Position numbers and translations under genes: made by a program. From contig NZ_BMID01000001.1 of the NCBI RefSeq assembly GCF_014641655.1, forward strand, positions 2,384,427-2,448,426: a stretch of DNA of 64,000 bases, written 5' to 3'. This document shows positions 1-8,211 of the stretch, piece after piece. Source of the stretch: Pseudoblastomonas marina. GTDB taxonomy: Bacteria; Pseudomonadota; Alphaproteobacteria; Sphingomonadales; Sphingomonadaceae. The notes under the pieces are model-generated. The model searched no databases and was not told where the DNA came from. It was given only the letters and a program-made list of their open reading frames with translations. Numbering within the stretch: position 1 is the stretch's first letter; each line of letters begins with the position of its first letter.

Positions 1-309
1 GTCGTTGCCGATCTCGAAGAACAGGATCGTCTGCGAATTGCCTTCGCTGACCCGGCTCTGGATCGTCTCGATCCCCTCGACGTTCGAGACCGCGCTTTCG
101 ACCTTCTGCGTAATCTGCGTGTCGAGCTCGGTCGGGGCGGCACCTGGCTGCGAGATCGAGACGACGACGGCGGGGAAATCGATGTCGGGCTCGTTCTGCA
201 CCTCCATCCGGTTGAACGCGATCAGACCGGCGAGGGTGAGCGCGACGAACAGGACGAGCGGAACGACCGGGTGCTTGATCGACCAAGCAGAGAGATAACG
301 CAGGTTCAT
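1..309 (-). CDS. RND efflux transporter, N-terminal fragment
   Basis: The gene starts at 309 and runs off the left edge, so only the first 103 residues are visible. They read as the N-terminus of an AcrB/HAE1-type inner-membrane pump: a cytoplasmic start (MNLRYLSAWSIKHP), a first membrane helix at about residues 15-33, then the periplasmic porter segment with the family-typical VVVSISQPGAAPTELDTQI and the SNVEGIETIQS region. RND pumps use the proton gradient to expel drugs or other amphipathic compounds. The adaptor gene ends 5 bases upstream, so the two form an operon in adaptor-pump order. The substrate cannot be told from this fragment. Confidence 0.93.
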   Translation of the reverse strand, partial: MNLRYLSAWSIKHPVVPLVLFVALTLAGLIAFNRMEVQNEPDIDFPAVVVSISQPGAAPTELDTQITQKVESAVSNVEGIETIQSRVSEGNSQTILFFEIGND

Positions 310-314
310 CGGGT

Positions 315-1520
315 TCAGTCCTGTTCGCGGCGGACCTTGGGCGAGACCTTCTCGCCCGGCTTCAGGAAGCCGCCGGCTCGCAGGACGACCTTTTCGGTCC
401 CGGTCAGGCCTTCAACGATCGCCACGCCGTCATCGGTGATCAGGCCGGTCCTGACATTGCGCCGCGCGACAGTGTTATCGTCCTTTACGATGTAGACGAA
501 GGACTGGCCGTTATCGTCCTGGATCGCGCTCTCGGGGAGCTTGGGCGCGACCAGCGTGCCCGAAGCGATGGTAGCGGTAGCGAAACCGCCCGGCTTGAGC
601 CCGGGGGCGTAGGACAGCGCGATGCGCGCGGTGCCCTGGCGGGACTGCGGGTCGATCGTCGGGGCGATCTGCCACACCTGGCCGGTAAACGATCGGTCGA
701 GTCCGACCGGGACGACTTCCGCCGTCACGCCGGCCGAGATCCGCGCCAGATCGTCTTCTCCCAATTGCGCGAGCAGTTCCATCTCGCCGCCGCGCGCCAT
801 CAGGAACACGGCGCCCGAACCGCCGCCGACGACCTGCCCGGGTTCGATGTTGCGTTCGAGGATGAGACCCGCTGCGGGGGCAACGATATTGAGCTGCGCG
901 GTGCGTGCCTGCAATTCTTTCAACTGGGCCTTGGCGACTTCGACCCGCGCAACGGCGGCATCGCGCGTTGCGGTCAGGCGATCGACATCGGCGGTCGAGA
1001 TGAAGCCGCGTTCGACCAGTTGGAGCGCGCGATCGAGGTTGGACTGGGCGAGCCGCGCATCGGATTCGGCGACGCGGATCTGCGCGCGCTGCTGGTCGAT
1101 CTGCTGCGCCTGGACCGACCGGTCGAGCACGGCGAGCGCCTGGCCGGCGCGGACCCAGTCGCCCGCATCGACGAGGACCCGGGTGACCTGACCGCCCGCT
1201 CCGGGCACCCCGATCGGCATTTCACGGCGCGCAGCGAGGGTCCCCGTGGCAGTGATTTCGCCCGCAATCGTCGCGCGCCCGGGGACGACCACGGTGACCG
1301 CCTGCCCCGCGGCCTCTTCGGCGCCCGGGGCAGGTGCCGCGGCATCGCCGCCACGGGTCATCAGCCATAGACCGGCCGTTACCAACACGACGATCACAGC
1401 GAGAATGATCCACAACCGACGACGCTTGCGGCGCTCGTTGGCATCGAGCGCAAACGGATCGTCGACCCGTGCGGCGCTGTCAGTGTCGATGTGCATTTCG
1501 GCGTTCATATCGGTCCCCAT
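315..1520 (-). CDS. RND efflux periplasmic adaptor (membrane fusion protein)
   Basis: A 401-residue HlyD/AcrA-type adaptor that would link the inner-membrane pump to an outer-membrane channel. A basic cytoplasmic tail (RRKRRR) precedes one membrane helix at about residues 36-54. The first half of the lipoyl domain follows (VTRVLVDAGDWVRAGQAL), then a helical hairpin at about 135-205 rich in Gln, Arg and Ala. The second lipoyl half carries APAAGLILERNIEPGQVV, and beta-barrel and membrane-proximal domains complete the protein. There is no lipobox, so it is anchored by the helix. The start could instead be Met5, which has GGGGA just in front of it. The inverted repeat at 1530-1553 lies immediately upstream and may bind a repressor. 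Confidence 0.93.
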   Translation of the reverse strand: MGTDMNAEMHIDTDSAARVDDPFALDANERRKRRRLWIILAVIVVLVTAGLWLMTRGGDAAAPAPGAEEAAGQAVTVVVPGRATIAGEITATGTLAARREMPIGVPGAGGQVTRVLVDAGDWVRAGQALAVLDRSVQAQQIDQQRAQIRVAESDARLAQSNLDRALQLVERGFISTADVDRLTATRDAAVARVEVAKAQLKELQARTAQLNIVAPAAGLILERNIEPGQVVGGGSGAVFLMARGGEMELLAQLGEDDLARISAGVTAEVVPVGLDRSFTGQVWQIAPTIDPQSRQGTARIALSYAPGLKPGGFATATIASGTLVAPKLPESAIQDDNGQSFVYIVKDDNTVARRNVRTGLITDDGVAIVEGLTGTEKVVLRAGGFLKPGEKVSPKVRREQD

Positions 1521-1529
1521 CGTGGAGCT

Positions 1530-1553
1530 GGTGTGTTACACTGATATCACACC
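1530..1553. promoter_or_regulatory. Inverted repeat upstream of the RND operon (candidate operator)
   Basis: GGTGTG at 1530-1535 and CACACC at 1548-1553 form perfect 6-base arms around a 12-base spacer, 10 bases upstream of the adaptor start. Inside it lies GTGTTACACTG (1533-1543), which contains the 4-1-4 palindrome GTGT-T-ACAC and recurs in front of pdxH. Efflux operons are often controlled by TetR-type repressors that bind such palindromes. No regulator gene is visible in the window, so the binding protein is unknown. Confidence 0.4.
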
Positions 1554-1638
1554 GCACTCAAGCCCGGGTTACGCCTCACACTCCATTTGCTCAATATTGC
1601 ATCTGCGAACGACGTATTCCCACCGGTCAACGCGCCAA

Positions 1639-1673
1639 GGAAAACGGGCGGCCACCCGTAGGGAGACCGCCCG
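1639..1673 (-). terminator. Rho-independent terminator after glsB
   Basis: Read on the minus strand, CGGGCGG and CCGCCCG (plus-strand 1645-1651 and 1667-1673) form a 7-bp GC stem. The loop can pair further (CCC-GTA-GGG). The stem is followed directly by TTTTCC. It lies about 40 bases past the glsB stop codon, as expected for that gene. Confidence 0.7.
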
Positions 1674-1711
1674 CTTCGAGCACGCAATCAGTGTGCAAAT
1701 GTCGGAATTTC

Positions 1712-1978
1712 CTAGCGAACGCGTCCGCGCTGGACGAGATTCACGATCGCGAGCAGGATGACCGCGCCGAGAATGGCGATCACGAAGGCACCGAGATCGA
1801 AGGTCTGGATGCTGCCGCCGAAACCAAGCAGCGGGGCGAGCAGCCAGTTGCCCAGCACGGCCCCGATGATACCGACGATGATATTCCAGAAAATGCCCAT
1901 CGATGCGTCGCGGTTCATGACGATCGAAGCGAGCCAACCGGCGACACCGCCGACGATGATTGCAATGATAATGCCCAT
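1712..1978 (-). CDS. GlsB/YeaQ/YmgE family stress-response membrane protein
   Basis: An 88-residue protein that is almost entirely hydrophobic, with three predicted membrane helices and the family pattern GGVAGWLAS, MGIFWNIIVGIIGAVLGNW and an AIVNLVQRGR tail. This transglycosylase-associated family is small and induced by stress in many proteobacteria; its molecular role is not firmly known. The start at 1978 is chosen because AGGAGG lies 9 bases upstream; longer in-frame starts would add a charged, unrelated leader. The EcfG-type promoter at 2065-2090 and the terminator at 1639-1673 make it a one-gene transcription unit. Confidence 0.9.
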   Translation of the reverse strand: MGIIIAIIVGGVAGWLASIVMNRDASMGIFWNIIVGIIGAVLGNWLLAPLLGFGGSIQTFDLGAFVIAILGAVILLAIVNLVQRGRVR

Positions 1979-2064
1979 AGCCTGATTTCCTCCTGTTCGG
2001 TCCTTCTTGCGGGACCAGCATGAGAACGGGAATTCGGCCCATGCCAGCCCCGTTCCGCTTCCCA

Positions 2065-2090
2065 AACGGACCAATCGGAACAAGTGTTCC
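2065..2090 (-). promoter_or_regulatory. EcfG (general stress) promoter of glsB
   Basis: On the minus strand the sequence is GGAAC (2090-2086), 17 bases, then CGTT (2068-2065). This is an exact match to the known alphaproteobacterial EcfG/PhyR general-stress consensus GGAAC-N16/17-CGTT. It lies about 90 bases upstream of glsB, a stress-protein gene, in the correct orientation. No other gene-start region examined in the window had such a match. Confidence 0.72.
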
Positions 2091-2164
2091 CGGGAAGGCG
2101 CGCAAAACGAAACGCGCGCAACCCGCTGGGGATGCGCGCGTACGTGACCATCAGGTGGAAAGGG

Positions 2165-2464
2165 TCAGTATTTGTGCTGGCGTTCGTAGAGATCGCGATA
2201 GTGCTGGATGCGTGTCACGCGCAGTCCCTGCATGCCCGAGCGATCGACCGCTCGCTGCCACGAGGCGAATTCCTCCAGCGTCAGGCCATACCGTTCGCAG
2301 ACTTCGTCGATGGTCAGCAGCCCGCCATTGACGGCGGCCACGACCTCGGCCTTGCGGCGCACGACCCAGCGGCGCGTGTTCGGCTTGGGCAGGTCCTCGA
2401 GCGTGAGAGGTTCACCCAATGGCCCGATCACCGATTCCGGACGGATTTTCTGGTTCTCGATCAT
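2165..2464 (-). CDS. sciP: SciP-type CtrA inhibitor, DUF1153 protein
   Basis: A 99-residue DUF1153 protein. The family hallmarks are visible: an N-terminal IGPLGEPLTLEDLPKP block, then RRWVVRRKAEVVAAV and a helix-turn-helix-like GLLTIDEVCERYGLTLEEF. In Caulobacter, SciP binds DNA and the cell-cycle regulator CtrA and stops CtrA from activating transcription; a similar cell-cycle role is expected here. Its ATG follows directly after the TAG of the upstream small gene, so the two are translationally coupled. Confidence 0.88.
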   Translation of the reverse strand: MIENQKIRPESVIGPLGEPLTLEDLPKPNTRRWVVRRKAEVVAAVNGGLLTIDEVCERYGLTLEEFASWQRAVDRSGMQGLRVTRIQHYRDLYERQHKY

Positions 2465-2791
2465 CTAGTTCCTCGCGTCACCGGGCAATTCGGTCCCGGT
2501 CTCCACGCATCCTTCTGCCGTGTCGCTCTTGCCATTGCCTGAAACGCCTTGGTTAACGGCGCTTTCATCTTCCTTAACGTCCTCGCCCAAGGCCCCGATA
2601 TTGCGCGCCGACCCGGGCGAGAAGCTGCCTCGGTTGCCCAGTTCGCCGGCGTCGTTGAGCGTGATTCGTGCGGCCTGTGCCGCGTCAAGGCGGGCGAGCA
2701 GTTCGCGCCAGTCGGGACCGTCCGAATCGGCAGAATCGCGCGACTCGGTGCGAATTTGCGGCCAGTCCTTGGGCGAAAAGCTCATGTCCAT
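2465..2791 (-). CDS. Uncharacterised small protein upstream of sciP
   Basis: About 108 residues, acidic and low in hydrophobic residues, with no signal peptide or membrane segment. The N-terminal part (SFSPKDWPQIRTE, WRELLARLDAAQAAR) looks helical; the rest is rich in Gly, Asn, Ser and Glu and is probably disordered. I do not recognise a family. The start is uncertain between 2791 and 2785 (two close ATGs), neither with a strong ribosome-binding site. The stop abuts the sciP start (TAG-ATG), which suggests co-expression and perhaps a shared cell-cycle theme. Confidence 0.6.
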   Translation of the reverse strand: MDMSFSPKDWPQIRTESRDSADSDGPDWRELLARLDAAQAARITLNDAGELGNRGSFSPGSARNIGALGEDVKEDESAVNQGVSGNGKSDTAEGCVETGTELPGDARN

Positions 2792-2913
2792 GACCGGGCG
2801 TGATACCCAAACATGACAAATGAAAGGTAAAGCATGATTACGGGACACGCCCGATGCACGCTCCAGCGCCGCACCGATTGCCGTTTTCGCCCATAATGCC
2901 TATGTGCACCCGC

Positions 2914-4095
2914 ATGCCCGCACCAACGATCCTCTCCAGCGCCGATCCGGCTGCGCTGTTCCAGCTCGACGGCGATCCCGCCGCGAAAAAGATCGTCGTC
3001 GCCATGTCCGGCGGGGTCGACAGCTCGGTGGTCGCTGCGCTCGCCGCGCGCACCGGTGCGGAAGTCATCGGAATCACGCTCCAGCTCTACGACCATGGCG
3101 AAGCGGTCGGCCGTGCCAAGAGCTGCTGCGCGGGCGACGATATCCGCGATGCGCGGATGGTCGCCGACCGGCTCGGCATCGCGCATTACGTGTTCGATCA
3201 CGCCTCGGCCTTCAAGGACGAAGTGATCGACCAGTTCGCCGACGATTACATGCAGGGCCGCACCCCGATTCCCTGCATCCGCTGCAATATGGGCCCCAAG
3301 TTCAAGGACCTGCTGGGGATGGCGAAGGAATTGGGCGCCGATTGCCTCGCCACCGGACATTACGTCCGCCGCGAGATGGGCCCGGCCGGGGCCGAGATGC
3401 TCCGCGCCGTCGATCCCGCGCGCGACCAGTCCTATTTCCTTTACGCGACGACCGAAGGCCAGCTCGACTACCTGCGTTTCCCGCTCGGCGGCCTGCCCAA
3501 GCAGGAAGTCCGCGCGCTGGCCGAGCAGGCCGGGCTGGTGGTGGCCAACAAGCCCGACAGCCAGGACATCTGCTTCGTGCCCGATGGCGATTACGCCAAG
3601 GTCGTGCGCAAGGTCCGCCCCGATGCCGAGGATACCGGCCCGATCGTCCATGCCGAGACCGGCGAGGAGCTCGGCACCCATCGCGGCGTGATCCACTATA
3701 CGGTCGGCCAGCGGCGCGGGCTCGATATCGGCGGCCAGGCCGAACCGCTCTACGTCATCCGCATCGATGCCGAAAAACGCGCGGTCGTTGTCGGTCCCAA
3801 GCGCCTGCTGGGCGTGGCCTCGGCGCGGATCGTCGATACCAACCGCATCGGCCCGGTGCCGGACGCCCCGCTGACCGCAAAGGTCCGCTCTCTCGCCAGG
3901 CCGGTTCCGGTCACGCTCGACGGGCCGCTCGGCGACGGTGCCGCCGTGACCATGCATTTCGAGGAGCCCGAATACGGGGTCGCGCCCGGGCAGGCTGCGG
4001 TGATCTATGCCGGCGATCGGGTGATCGGCGGTGGCTGGATCGCCGCGACCGAGCCGGTCGAGGCCGGATCAGGGGCCGAAGCCGAAGCCGCCTAG
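2914..4095 (+). CDS. mnmA: tRNA 2-thiouridine(34) synthase MnmA
   Basis: MnmA uses ATP and a sulfur carrier to thiolate uridine 34 of Lys, Glu and Gln tRNAs. The PP-loop AMSGGVDSS is near the N-terminus. The catalytic cysteine pair is seen in [15 protein letters not shown] and [13 protein letters not shown]. The [13 protein letters not shown] segment and the C-terminal barrel are also present. The total length fits the family. The N-terminus is uncertain: in-frame ATGs occur at 2854, 2896, 2902 and 2914, none with a clear ribosome-binding site. I prefer 2914, which leaves about 30 residues before the PP-loop. The 3' end overlaps the convergent small gene by 4 bases. Confidence 0.95.
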   Translation: MPAPTILSSADPAALFQLDGDPAAKKIVVAMSGGVDSSVVAALAARTGAEVIGITLQLYDHGEAVGRAKSCCAGDDIRDARMVADRLGIAHYVFDHASAFKDEVIDQFADDYMQGRTPIPCIRCNMGPKFKDLLGMAKELGADCLATGHYVRREMGPAGAEMLRAVDPARDQSYFLYATTEGQLDYLRFPLGGLPKQEVRALAEQAGLVVANKPDSQDICFVPDGDYAKVVRKVRPDAEDTGPIVHAETGEELGTHRGVIHYTVGQRRGLDIGGQAEPLYVIRIDAEKRAVVVGPKRLLGVASARIVDTNRIGPVPDAPLTAKVRSLARPVPVTLDGPLGDGAAVTMHFEEPEYGVAPGQAAVIYAGDRVIGGGWIAATEPVEAGSGAEAEAA

Positions 4096-4445
4096 TCCTC
4101 CCACTTCTCGAGCACGCAGCCATAGCCCTTGCGGTAGGTCGCGGTCTGGCTCGAGATCAGCGGGAAACTCGCGGTGACGCTCTTGGCACCGGGATCCTCG
4201 CTCAGGCGGATCAATTCCATCCCGGGCTCGAAATCCTTGCGACAGTCGCCCAGCGAGCGGTTGCCGATATAGCGGCACGAGCAGGCGACGCGGGCACCAT
4301 ATGAGGTGCCGGTCTCGGCGAAGCGTGTCAGCGTGGTGCCGTAGACCGCCCAGGCCGTACCGAGCGCGAGCACCAGGAACAGCGCCAGCCACAGAAGCAT
4401 TCGCGGCCACAGGCGACGGGTCTGGATCGTGTTTGCGGTTGCCAT
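4092..4445 (-). CDS. Uncharacterised membrane-anchored protein
   Basis: A 117-residue protein with one N-terminal membrane helix at about residues 13-35, followed by a periplasm-type domain with four cysteines ([26 protein letters not shown]) that could form disulfides. I do not recognise a named family. Its start lies 30 bases from the divergent serine-hydrolase gene, and its 3' end overlaps mnmA in the convergent orientation. The role may concern the cell envelope, but nothing in the sequence shows it. Confidence 0.65.
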   Translation of the reverse strand: MATANTIQTRRLWPRMLLWLALFLVLALGTAWAVYGTTLTRFAETGTSYGARVACSCRYIGNRSLGDCRKDFEPGMELIRLSEDPGAKSVTASFPLISSQTATYRKGYGCVLEKWED

Positions 4446-4475
4446 GCGGCGAGGCTTTGCGCATCAGGCGCCGCG

Positions 4476-5627
4476 ATGTCCAGCCGCTTGATTTCCACTC
4501 GCCCCACCCTGTCGATAGCTGCCCTTGCGCTCGCGCCCGTTCTCCTCCTCGCCGGGTGTTCTGGCGATGCCGAATACGATCCCGAAACCGCGCCACTGAG
4601 CGAGGAAGCGCAGGCCGCGATCGCACCACAGGTGTCGGTCTCGCGCGATGCGCTGGCACGCCGGGTCGAAGCACTGTTCGCCGAGGATGTGGCGGAGACG
4701 CGCGCGGTGATCGTGGTGCACGAGGGCGAGATCGCCGCCGAACGTTACGCTCCCGGTTACGATGCCGAGACCCGCTTCGTGAGCTGGTCGATGGCCAAGA
4801 CCGTCACCGGCGTCCTGATCGGCCTGCTGGTGACCGACGGGCTGCTGAGCCTCGACGAGAGCGCGCCGGTGCCGGCCTGGACCCGCCCCGGCGATCCGCG
4901 CGGCGAGATCACGCTGCGCCAGCTGCTGCAGATGCGCTCGGGCCTGACCCATACCGAGGCGGGCGATCCGGTCTACGAATCGGACGAGGTCCGCATGCTC
5001 TTCACCGACGGGCGCGACGACATGGCGGCGCATGCCGAAGCGCAGAGCCTCGAGGCGAACCCGGGCGAGAAGTTCGAATATTCTTCCAACACCACCGTCA
5101 TCCTCGCCGATATCGCGGCGCGCACGCTGGCGACCGCCGACACACCCGAGGCCCGCCGCCGCGCGGTCGACGATTACCTCCGCAGCCGGCTGTTCGAGCC
5201 GCTCGGGATGGAATCGATCGTCCCCGAATACGATGCGGCCGGCACGCTGATCGGTGGCAGCCTGATGCATGCGACCGCGCGCGACTGGGCGAAGTTCGGC
5301 GAGTTCCTCCGCCAGGGCGGGCAGGTCGACGGGGTCCAGGTCGTTCCGCGCCGCTGGATCGAGTTCATGACCACGCCGAGCCCGCGTTCGCCCGATTACG
5401 GCGCGCAGACCTGGCTCAACCGCCCCTCGGGCACCGATCGCCAGTCGCTGTTTCCCAACGACGCCCCGCAGAGCGCCTTCGCGATGATCGGGCATCTCGG
5501 CCAGTACGTGTTCATCTCGCCGCGCCAGGAACTGACCATCGTGCGTCTCGGCAAGACGCAGGACGGCGAATTGCGCAATGGCGTGGTCCGCCGCATCGCG
5601 CGGCTCGCCCAGTTGTTCCAGGATTAG
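4476..5627 (+). CDS. Class C beta-lactamase-family serine hydrolase (lipoprotein)
   Basis: A 383-residue serine hydrolase of the beta-lactamase/esterase/DD-peptidase fold. A lipoprotein signal peptide ends in the lipobox LLAGC (Cys28). The nucleophile motif SMAK is at residues 105-108. YSSN supplies the second active-site motif, and HLGQYVF lies where the third (HxG/KTG-like) motif is expected. The family also has the nearby LRQLLQMRSGL pattern. Physiological substrates of such stand-alone proteins vary (esters, amides, peptidoglycan peptides) and cannot be told here. A true beta-lactamase is less likely than a general hydrolase. Confidence 0.85.
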   Translation: MSSRLISTRPTLSIAALALAPVLLLAGCSGDAEYDPETAPLSEEAQAAIAPQVSVSRDALARRVEALFAEDVAETRAVIVVHEGEIAAERYAPGYDAETRFVSWSMAKTVTGVLIGLLVTDGLLSLDESAPVPAWTRPGDPRGEITLRQLLQMRSGLTHTEAGDPVYESDEVRMLFTDGRDDMAAHAEAQSLEANPGEKFEYSSNTTVILADIAARTLATADTPEARRRAVDDYLRSRLFEPLGMESIVPEYDAAGTLIGGSLMHATARDWAKFGEFLRQGGQVDGVQVVPRRWIEFMTTPSPRSPDYGAQTWLNRPSGTDRQSLFPNDAPQSAFAMIGHLGQYVFISPRQELTIVRLGKTQDGELRNGVVRRIARLAQLFQD

Positions 5628-6421
5628 AGGTAGAAGGTTCCCTCGACCACGGTGACGCAGGGGCCGCCGAGCCACACGCGGTCCCCGTCCATCCGGCAAG
5701 TGACCCGCCCGCCGCGCCGCGAGGCCTGGAAGGCGGTGAACCGGTCGCGCCCGAGCCGTTCGGCCCAGAACGGCGCCATCGCCGCATGCGCCGAACCGGT
5801 CACGCTATCCTCGGGCACGCCCCAGGCGGGGACGAACACCCGGCTGACGATATCGGTATCCGACCCGGGCGCGGTGCAGATCGCCATCCGGTCGATCGCC
5901 TCGAGCGCACGCATGTCGGGCGAAAGCGCCCGCACCGCGCCTTCGTCTTCCAGCAGCACGATAGTGGTGTCCTCGGTGCCCTCGACCGTGTCGAACACCG
6001 GGGCATCGCCCGTGCCGAGCGCAGCCGAGAGTTCGGGCATGGCGCGCTGCTCGACCCGGCTGGTCGGCAGCGCGAGCTCGTAGGCATCGCCCGCGCGGCG
6101 CACTTCGAGCACGCCCGCAGCGCGCGTGGCGAAGGTCACGCGATCGGTCCCGTCGCGTTCGAGCAGCACGGCGCCACTGGCGAGCGTGGCATGGCCACAC
6201 AGCTTGACTTCGTTCGTGGGCGTGAACCAGCGCAATTCGTAATCCGCCGCGCCGCTGGGATCGGGTACGGTGAAGGCGGTTTCGGCGAAGTTGTTCTCAG
6301 CCCCGATCGCCTGCAGCACATCGTCGGGTAGCCAGGCGTCGAGCGGCATCACCGCCGCCTGGTTGCCGCCGAAGGGTGCATCGGCGAACGCATCGACATG
6401 GGTGTAGGCGATGGCGGTCAT
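5624..6421 (-). CDS. PhzF family isomerase/epimerase-like protein
   Basis: A 265-residue PhzF-family protein with two diaminopimelate-epimerase-like halves. Markers are HVDAFADAPFGGNQAAV at the start, the glutamate in NNFAETAFT, ELRWFTPTNEVKLCGHATLA, and EDSVTGSAHAAMAPFW in the second half. In phenazine producers PhzF isomerises dihydro-3-hydroxyanthranilate. No other phenazine genes are present, so this is one of the many stand-alone relatives of unknown substrate. The start at 6421 overlaps the stop of the upstream cation-efflux gene in an ATGA, so the two are translationally coupled. Confidence 0.9.
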   Translation of the reverse strand: MTAIAYTHVDAFADAPFGGNQAAVMPLDAWLPDDVLQAIGAENNFAETAFTVPDPSGAADYELRWFTPTNEVKLCGHATLASGAVLLERDGTDRVTFATRAAGVLEVRRAGDAYELALPTSRVEQRAMPELSAALGTGDAPVFDTVEGTEDTTIVLLEDEGAVRALSPDMRALEAIDRMAICTAPGSDTDIVSRVFVPAWGVPEDSVTGSAHAAMAPFWAERLGRDRFTAFQASRRGGRVTCRMDGDRVWLGGPCVTVVEGTFYL

Positions 6422-7410
6422 CGATCGCTCCGTGGGATATCGTCCAGCTGCTCGAACTCGTCGCTCTCGACCATCGGATTGTCGGGCTCGTCGACATGGC
6501 CTTCGGGATCGATGTGGATCAGCAGGTCCATGTCGGGGAAGTGCGAGCACAAGTCGGCCTCGACCCGCTCGATGATGTCGTGCGCCTCCTCGACCGTCAT
6601 CTCGCGCGGCATATCGACGTGGAACTGGACGAAATCGTGCGTCCCGCTCGACCTTGTGCGAAGATCGTGAAGGTTGGAAAGCTCCGGATGGCGCGCCGCG
6701 AGCTCGACGAAGCGGCGGCGCTTGTCGTCGGGCCATTCGCGGTCGAGCAACTGGTCGATCGCGGTCGAGGCGGCGCGATAGGCGCCCATCGCCAGCCAGA
6801 TCGCGATCCCGATCCCGAACAGCGGGTCGGCACCGCTCAGTCCGACATAGGCTTCGAGCACCAGTGCGAGGATCACCGCCGCATTGAGCAGGAGGTCCGA
6901 CTGGTAATGGACGTGATCGGCATGGATCGCGATCGAGCGCGTGCGGCGGATCACGAAGCGCTGCCACGCCAGTAGCGCAAAGGTCACCGCGATCGCGATC
7001 AGCGAGACGACGATACCTTCGCCCGGTGCGCTCACCTCGGTGTCGCCCGAGACGAGCCGGATCGTCGAGCGCAACGCGATCGCGCTGGCCGACAATGCAA
7101 TCAGCACGACCTGGAACATCGCCGCGAGCGCCTCGGCCTTGCCGTGGCCCCAGCGATGCTCCTCGTCCGCCGGTTGCGCGGCGTACCAGACGCCGAACAG
7201 CGTCGCGAGGCTGGCGACGAGATCCAGCGCAGTATCGGCAAGGCTGCCGAGCATCGCCGAACTGTCGGTCCGCCACGCCGCCCAGACCTTGAGCCCGATC
7301 AGGAACAGCGCGGTCGCGATCGAGGCGAAGGCCGCGCCGCGGGTCAGCCTCGCGCGCTGCGCCGCACTGTCGGCGCGCCGTTCCTGATCGTGTCCTTGCG
7401 TTTCAGCCAT
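6418..7410 (-). CDS. Cation diffusion facilitator, FieF/YiiP-like
   Basis: A 330-residue metal-proton antiporter of the CDF family, predicted in the inner membrane with about six helices and a cytoplasmic C-terminal domain. The transport site of the FieF/YiiP subgroup is intact: DxxxD in the second helix (DTALD) and HxxxD in the fifth (HYQSD). The C-terminal domain carries HFDVDMP-like and HIDPEGH stretches that bind metal in relatives. Zn, Fe or Cd export is expected. The start at 7410 is chosen because MAETQGHD begins the conserved frame and a GGGACCGGGG purine run precedes it. Confidence 0.92.
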   Translation of the reverse strand: MAETQGHDQERRADSAAQRARLTRGAAFASIATALFLIGLKVWAAWRTDSSAMLGSLADTALDLVASLATLFGVWYAAQPADEEHRWGHGKAEALAAMFQVVLIALSASAIALRSTIRLVSGDTEVSAPGEGIVVSLIAIAVTFALLAWQRFVIRRTRSIAIHADHVHYQSDLLLNAAVILALVLEAYVGLSGADPLFGIGIAIWLAMGAYRAASTAIDQLLDREWPDDKRRRFVELAARHPELSNLHDLRTRSSGTHDFVQFHVDMPREMTVEEAHDIIERVEADLCSHFPDMDLLIHIDPEGHVDEPDNPMVESDEFEQLDDIPRSDR

Positions 7411-7420
7411 CCCCGGTCCC

Positions 7421-8044
7421 TTACGGATAGAGCAAAGTCGAGGTCCAGCCGTCGCCAGTCCGGTCGGGCCGGCGGCTGAACAAGCGGCGATCATGCAGCC
7501 GGTTGGGCCGGTCCGACCAGAACTCGATGAAATCCGGCCTCAGGCGAAACCCGGTCCAGTGCGCCGGGCGCGGGACCTCCGATCCCTGGTAGCGCGCTTC
7601 CACCTCGGCGAAGCGGTCGAGGAAGGTCGCGCGCGCATCGAGCGGGGCGGATTGCTGCGAGGCATGCGCGCCCAATTGCGAATCGCGCGGGCGCGAGGCG
7701 AAATAGGCGTCGGCCTCGGCATCGCTCACCTGCGTCAGCACGCCCTCGATCCGGACCTGGCGGCGCAGCGACTTCCAGTAGAACAGCAGCGCAGCCTGCG
7801 GATTCTGCCCGATCTCCATGCCCTTCCGGCTCAGCGCATTGGTATAGAAGGTGAAACCCTCGGCACCCCAGTCCTTGAGCAGCACCGTGCGCACCGACGG
7901 CGCGCCGCCCGAGGTGGCGGTGGCGAGCGCCATCGCATTGGGATTGTCGGGTTCGCCGGCCTCGGCCTCGGCGAACCAGTCGCCGAACAGCGCGATAGGA
8001 TCGTCGGCCGGGATCGTGCTGGCGCGATCGTTCATCGGAGGCAT
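7421..8044 (-). CDS. pdxH: Pyridoxamine 5'-phosphate oxidase PdxH
   Basis: A 207-residue FMN enzyme that oxidises pyridoxine or pyridoxamine 5'-phosphate to pyridoxal 5'-phosphate. The FMN and substrate motifs are present: [54 protein letters not shown], and the C-terminal RPNRLHDR..F and W..TLLYP ending. It is the first gene of a minus-strand run pdxH - cation efflux - phzF-like, with gaps of 10 and -4 bases. The GTGTTACACTG motif lies just upstream. An ATG 9 bases downstream (Met4) is an alternative start. Confidence 0.95.
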   Translation of the reverse strand: MPPMNDRASTIPADDPIALFGDWFAEAEAGEPDNPNAMALATATSGGAPSVRTVLLKDWGAEGFTFYTNALSRKGMEIGQNPQAALLFYWKSLRRQVRIEGVLTQVSDAEADAYFASRPRDSQLGAHASQQSAPLDARATFLDRFAEVEARYQGSEVPRPAHWTGFRLRPDFIEFWSDRPNRLHDRRLFSRRPDRTGDGWTSTLLYP

Positions 8045-8051
8045 GGACCGG

Positions 8052-8062
8052 GTGTTACACTG
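8052..8062. promoter_or_regulatory. GTGTTACACTG motif upstream of pdxH
   Basis: This 11-base string lies 8 bases before the pdxH start and also occurs at 1533-1543 before the RND adaptor. It contains the odd palindrome GTGT-T-ACAC. It may be a shared operator, or part of a promoter -10 region (GTGTAACAC on the minus strand). Confidence 0.3.
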
Positions 8063-8211
8063 TCCAAGGCGGAAAGCGCGCCGCGCCTTTCCGGCCTCGG
8101 GAGCGATGCGGCATCGGAAGCGTTTCGACTGGACATGCGCGACCGTCTAAACCCCTTGCAGCCGGTAGGAAAGCTTGCAGACACCAAGTGTGTCACCTAG
8201 CTAAGCCGCTT

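Noticed and set aside
2827-2841. GTAA-N7-TTAC as a CtrA box before the sciP operon
   Set aside because: Only 6 of 8 consensus bases match; too weak to report despite the attractive context.
4476-5627. Serine hydrolase as an antibiotic-resistance beta-lactamase
   Set aside because: The SxxK and YxN motifs are shared by many esterases and peptidases; it is a lipoprotein with no ampR-like regulator, so resistance cannot be claimed.
5624-6421. PhzF-like gene as evidence of phenazine production
   Set aside because: No other phz gene is present; stand-alone PhzF relatives are widespread.
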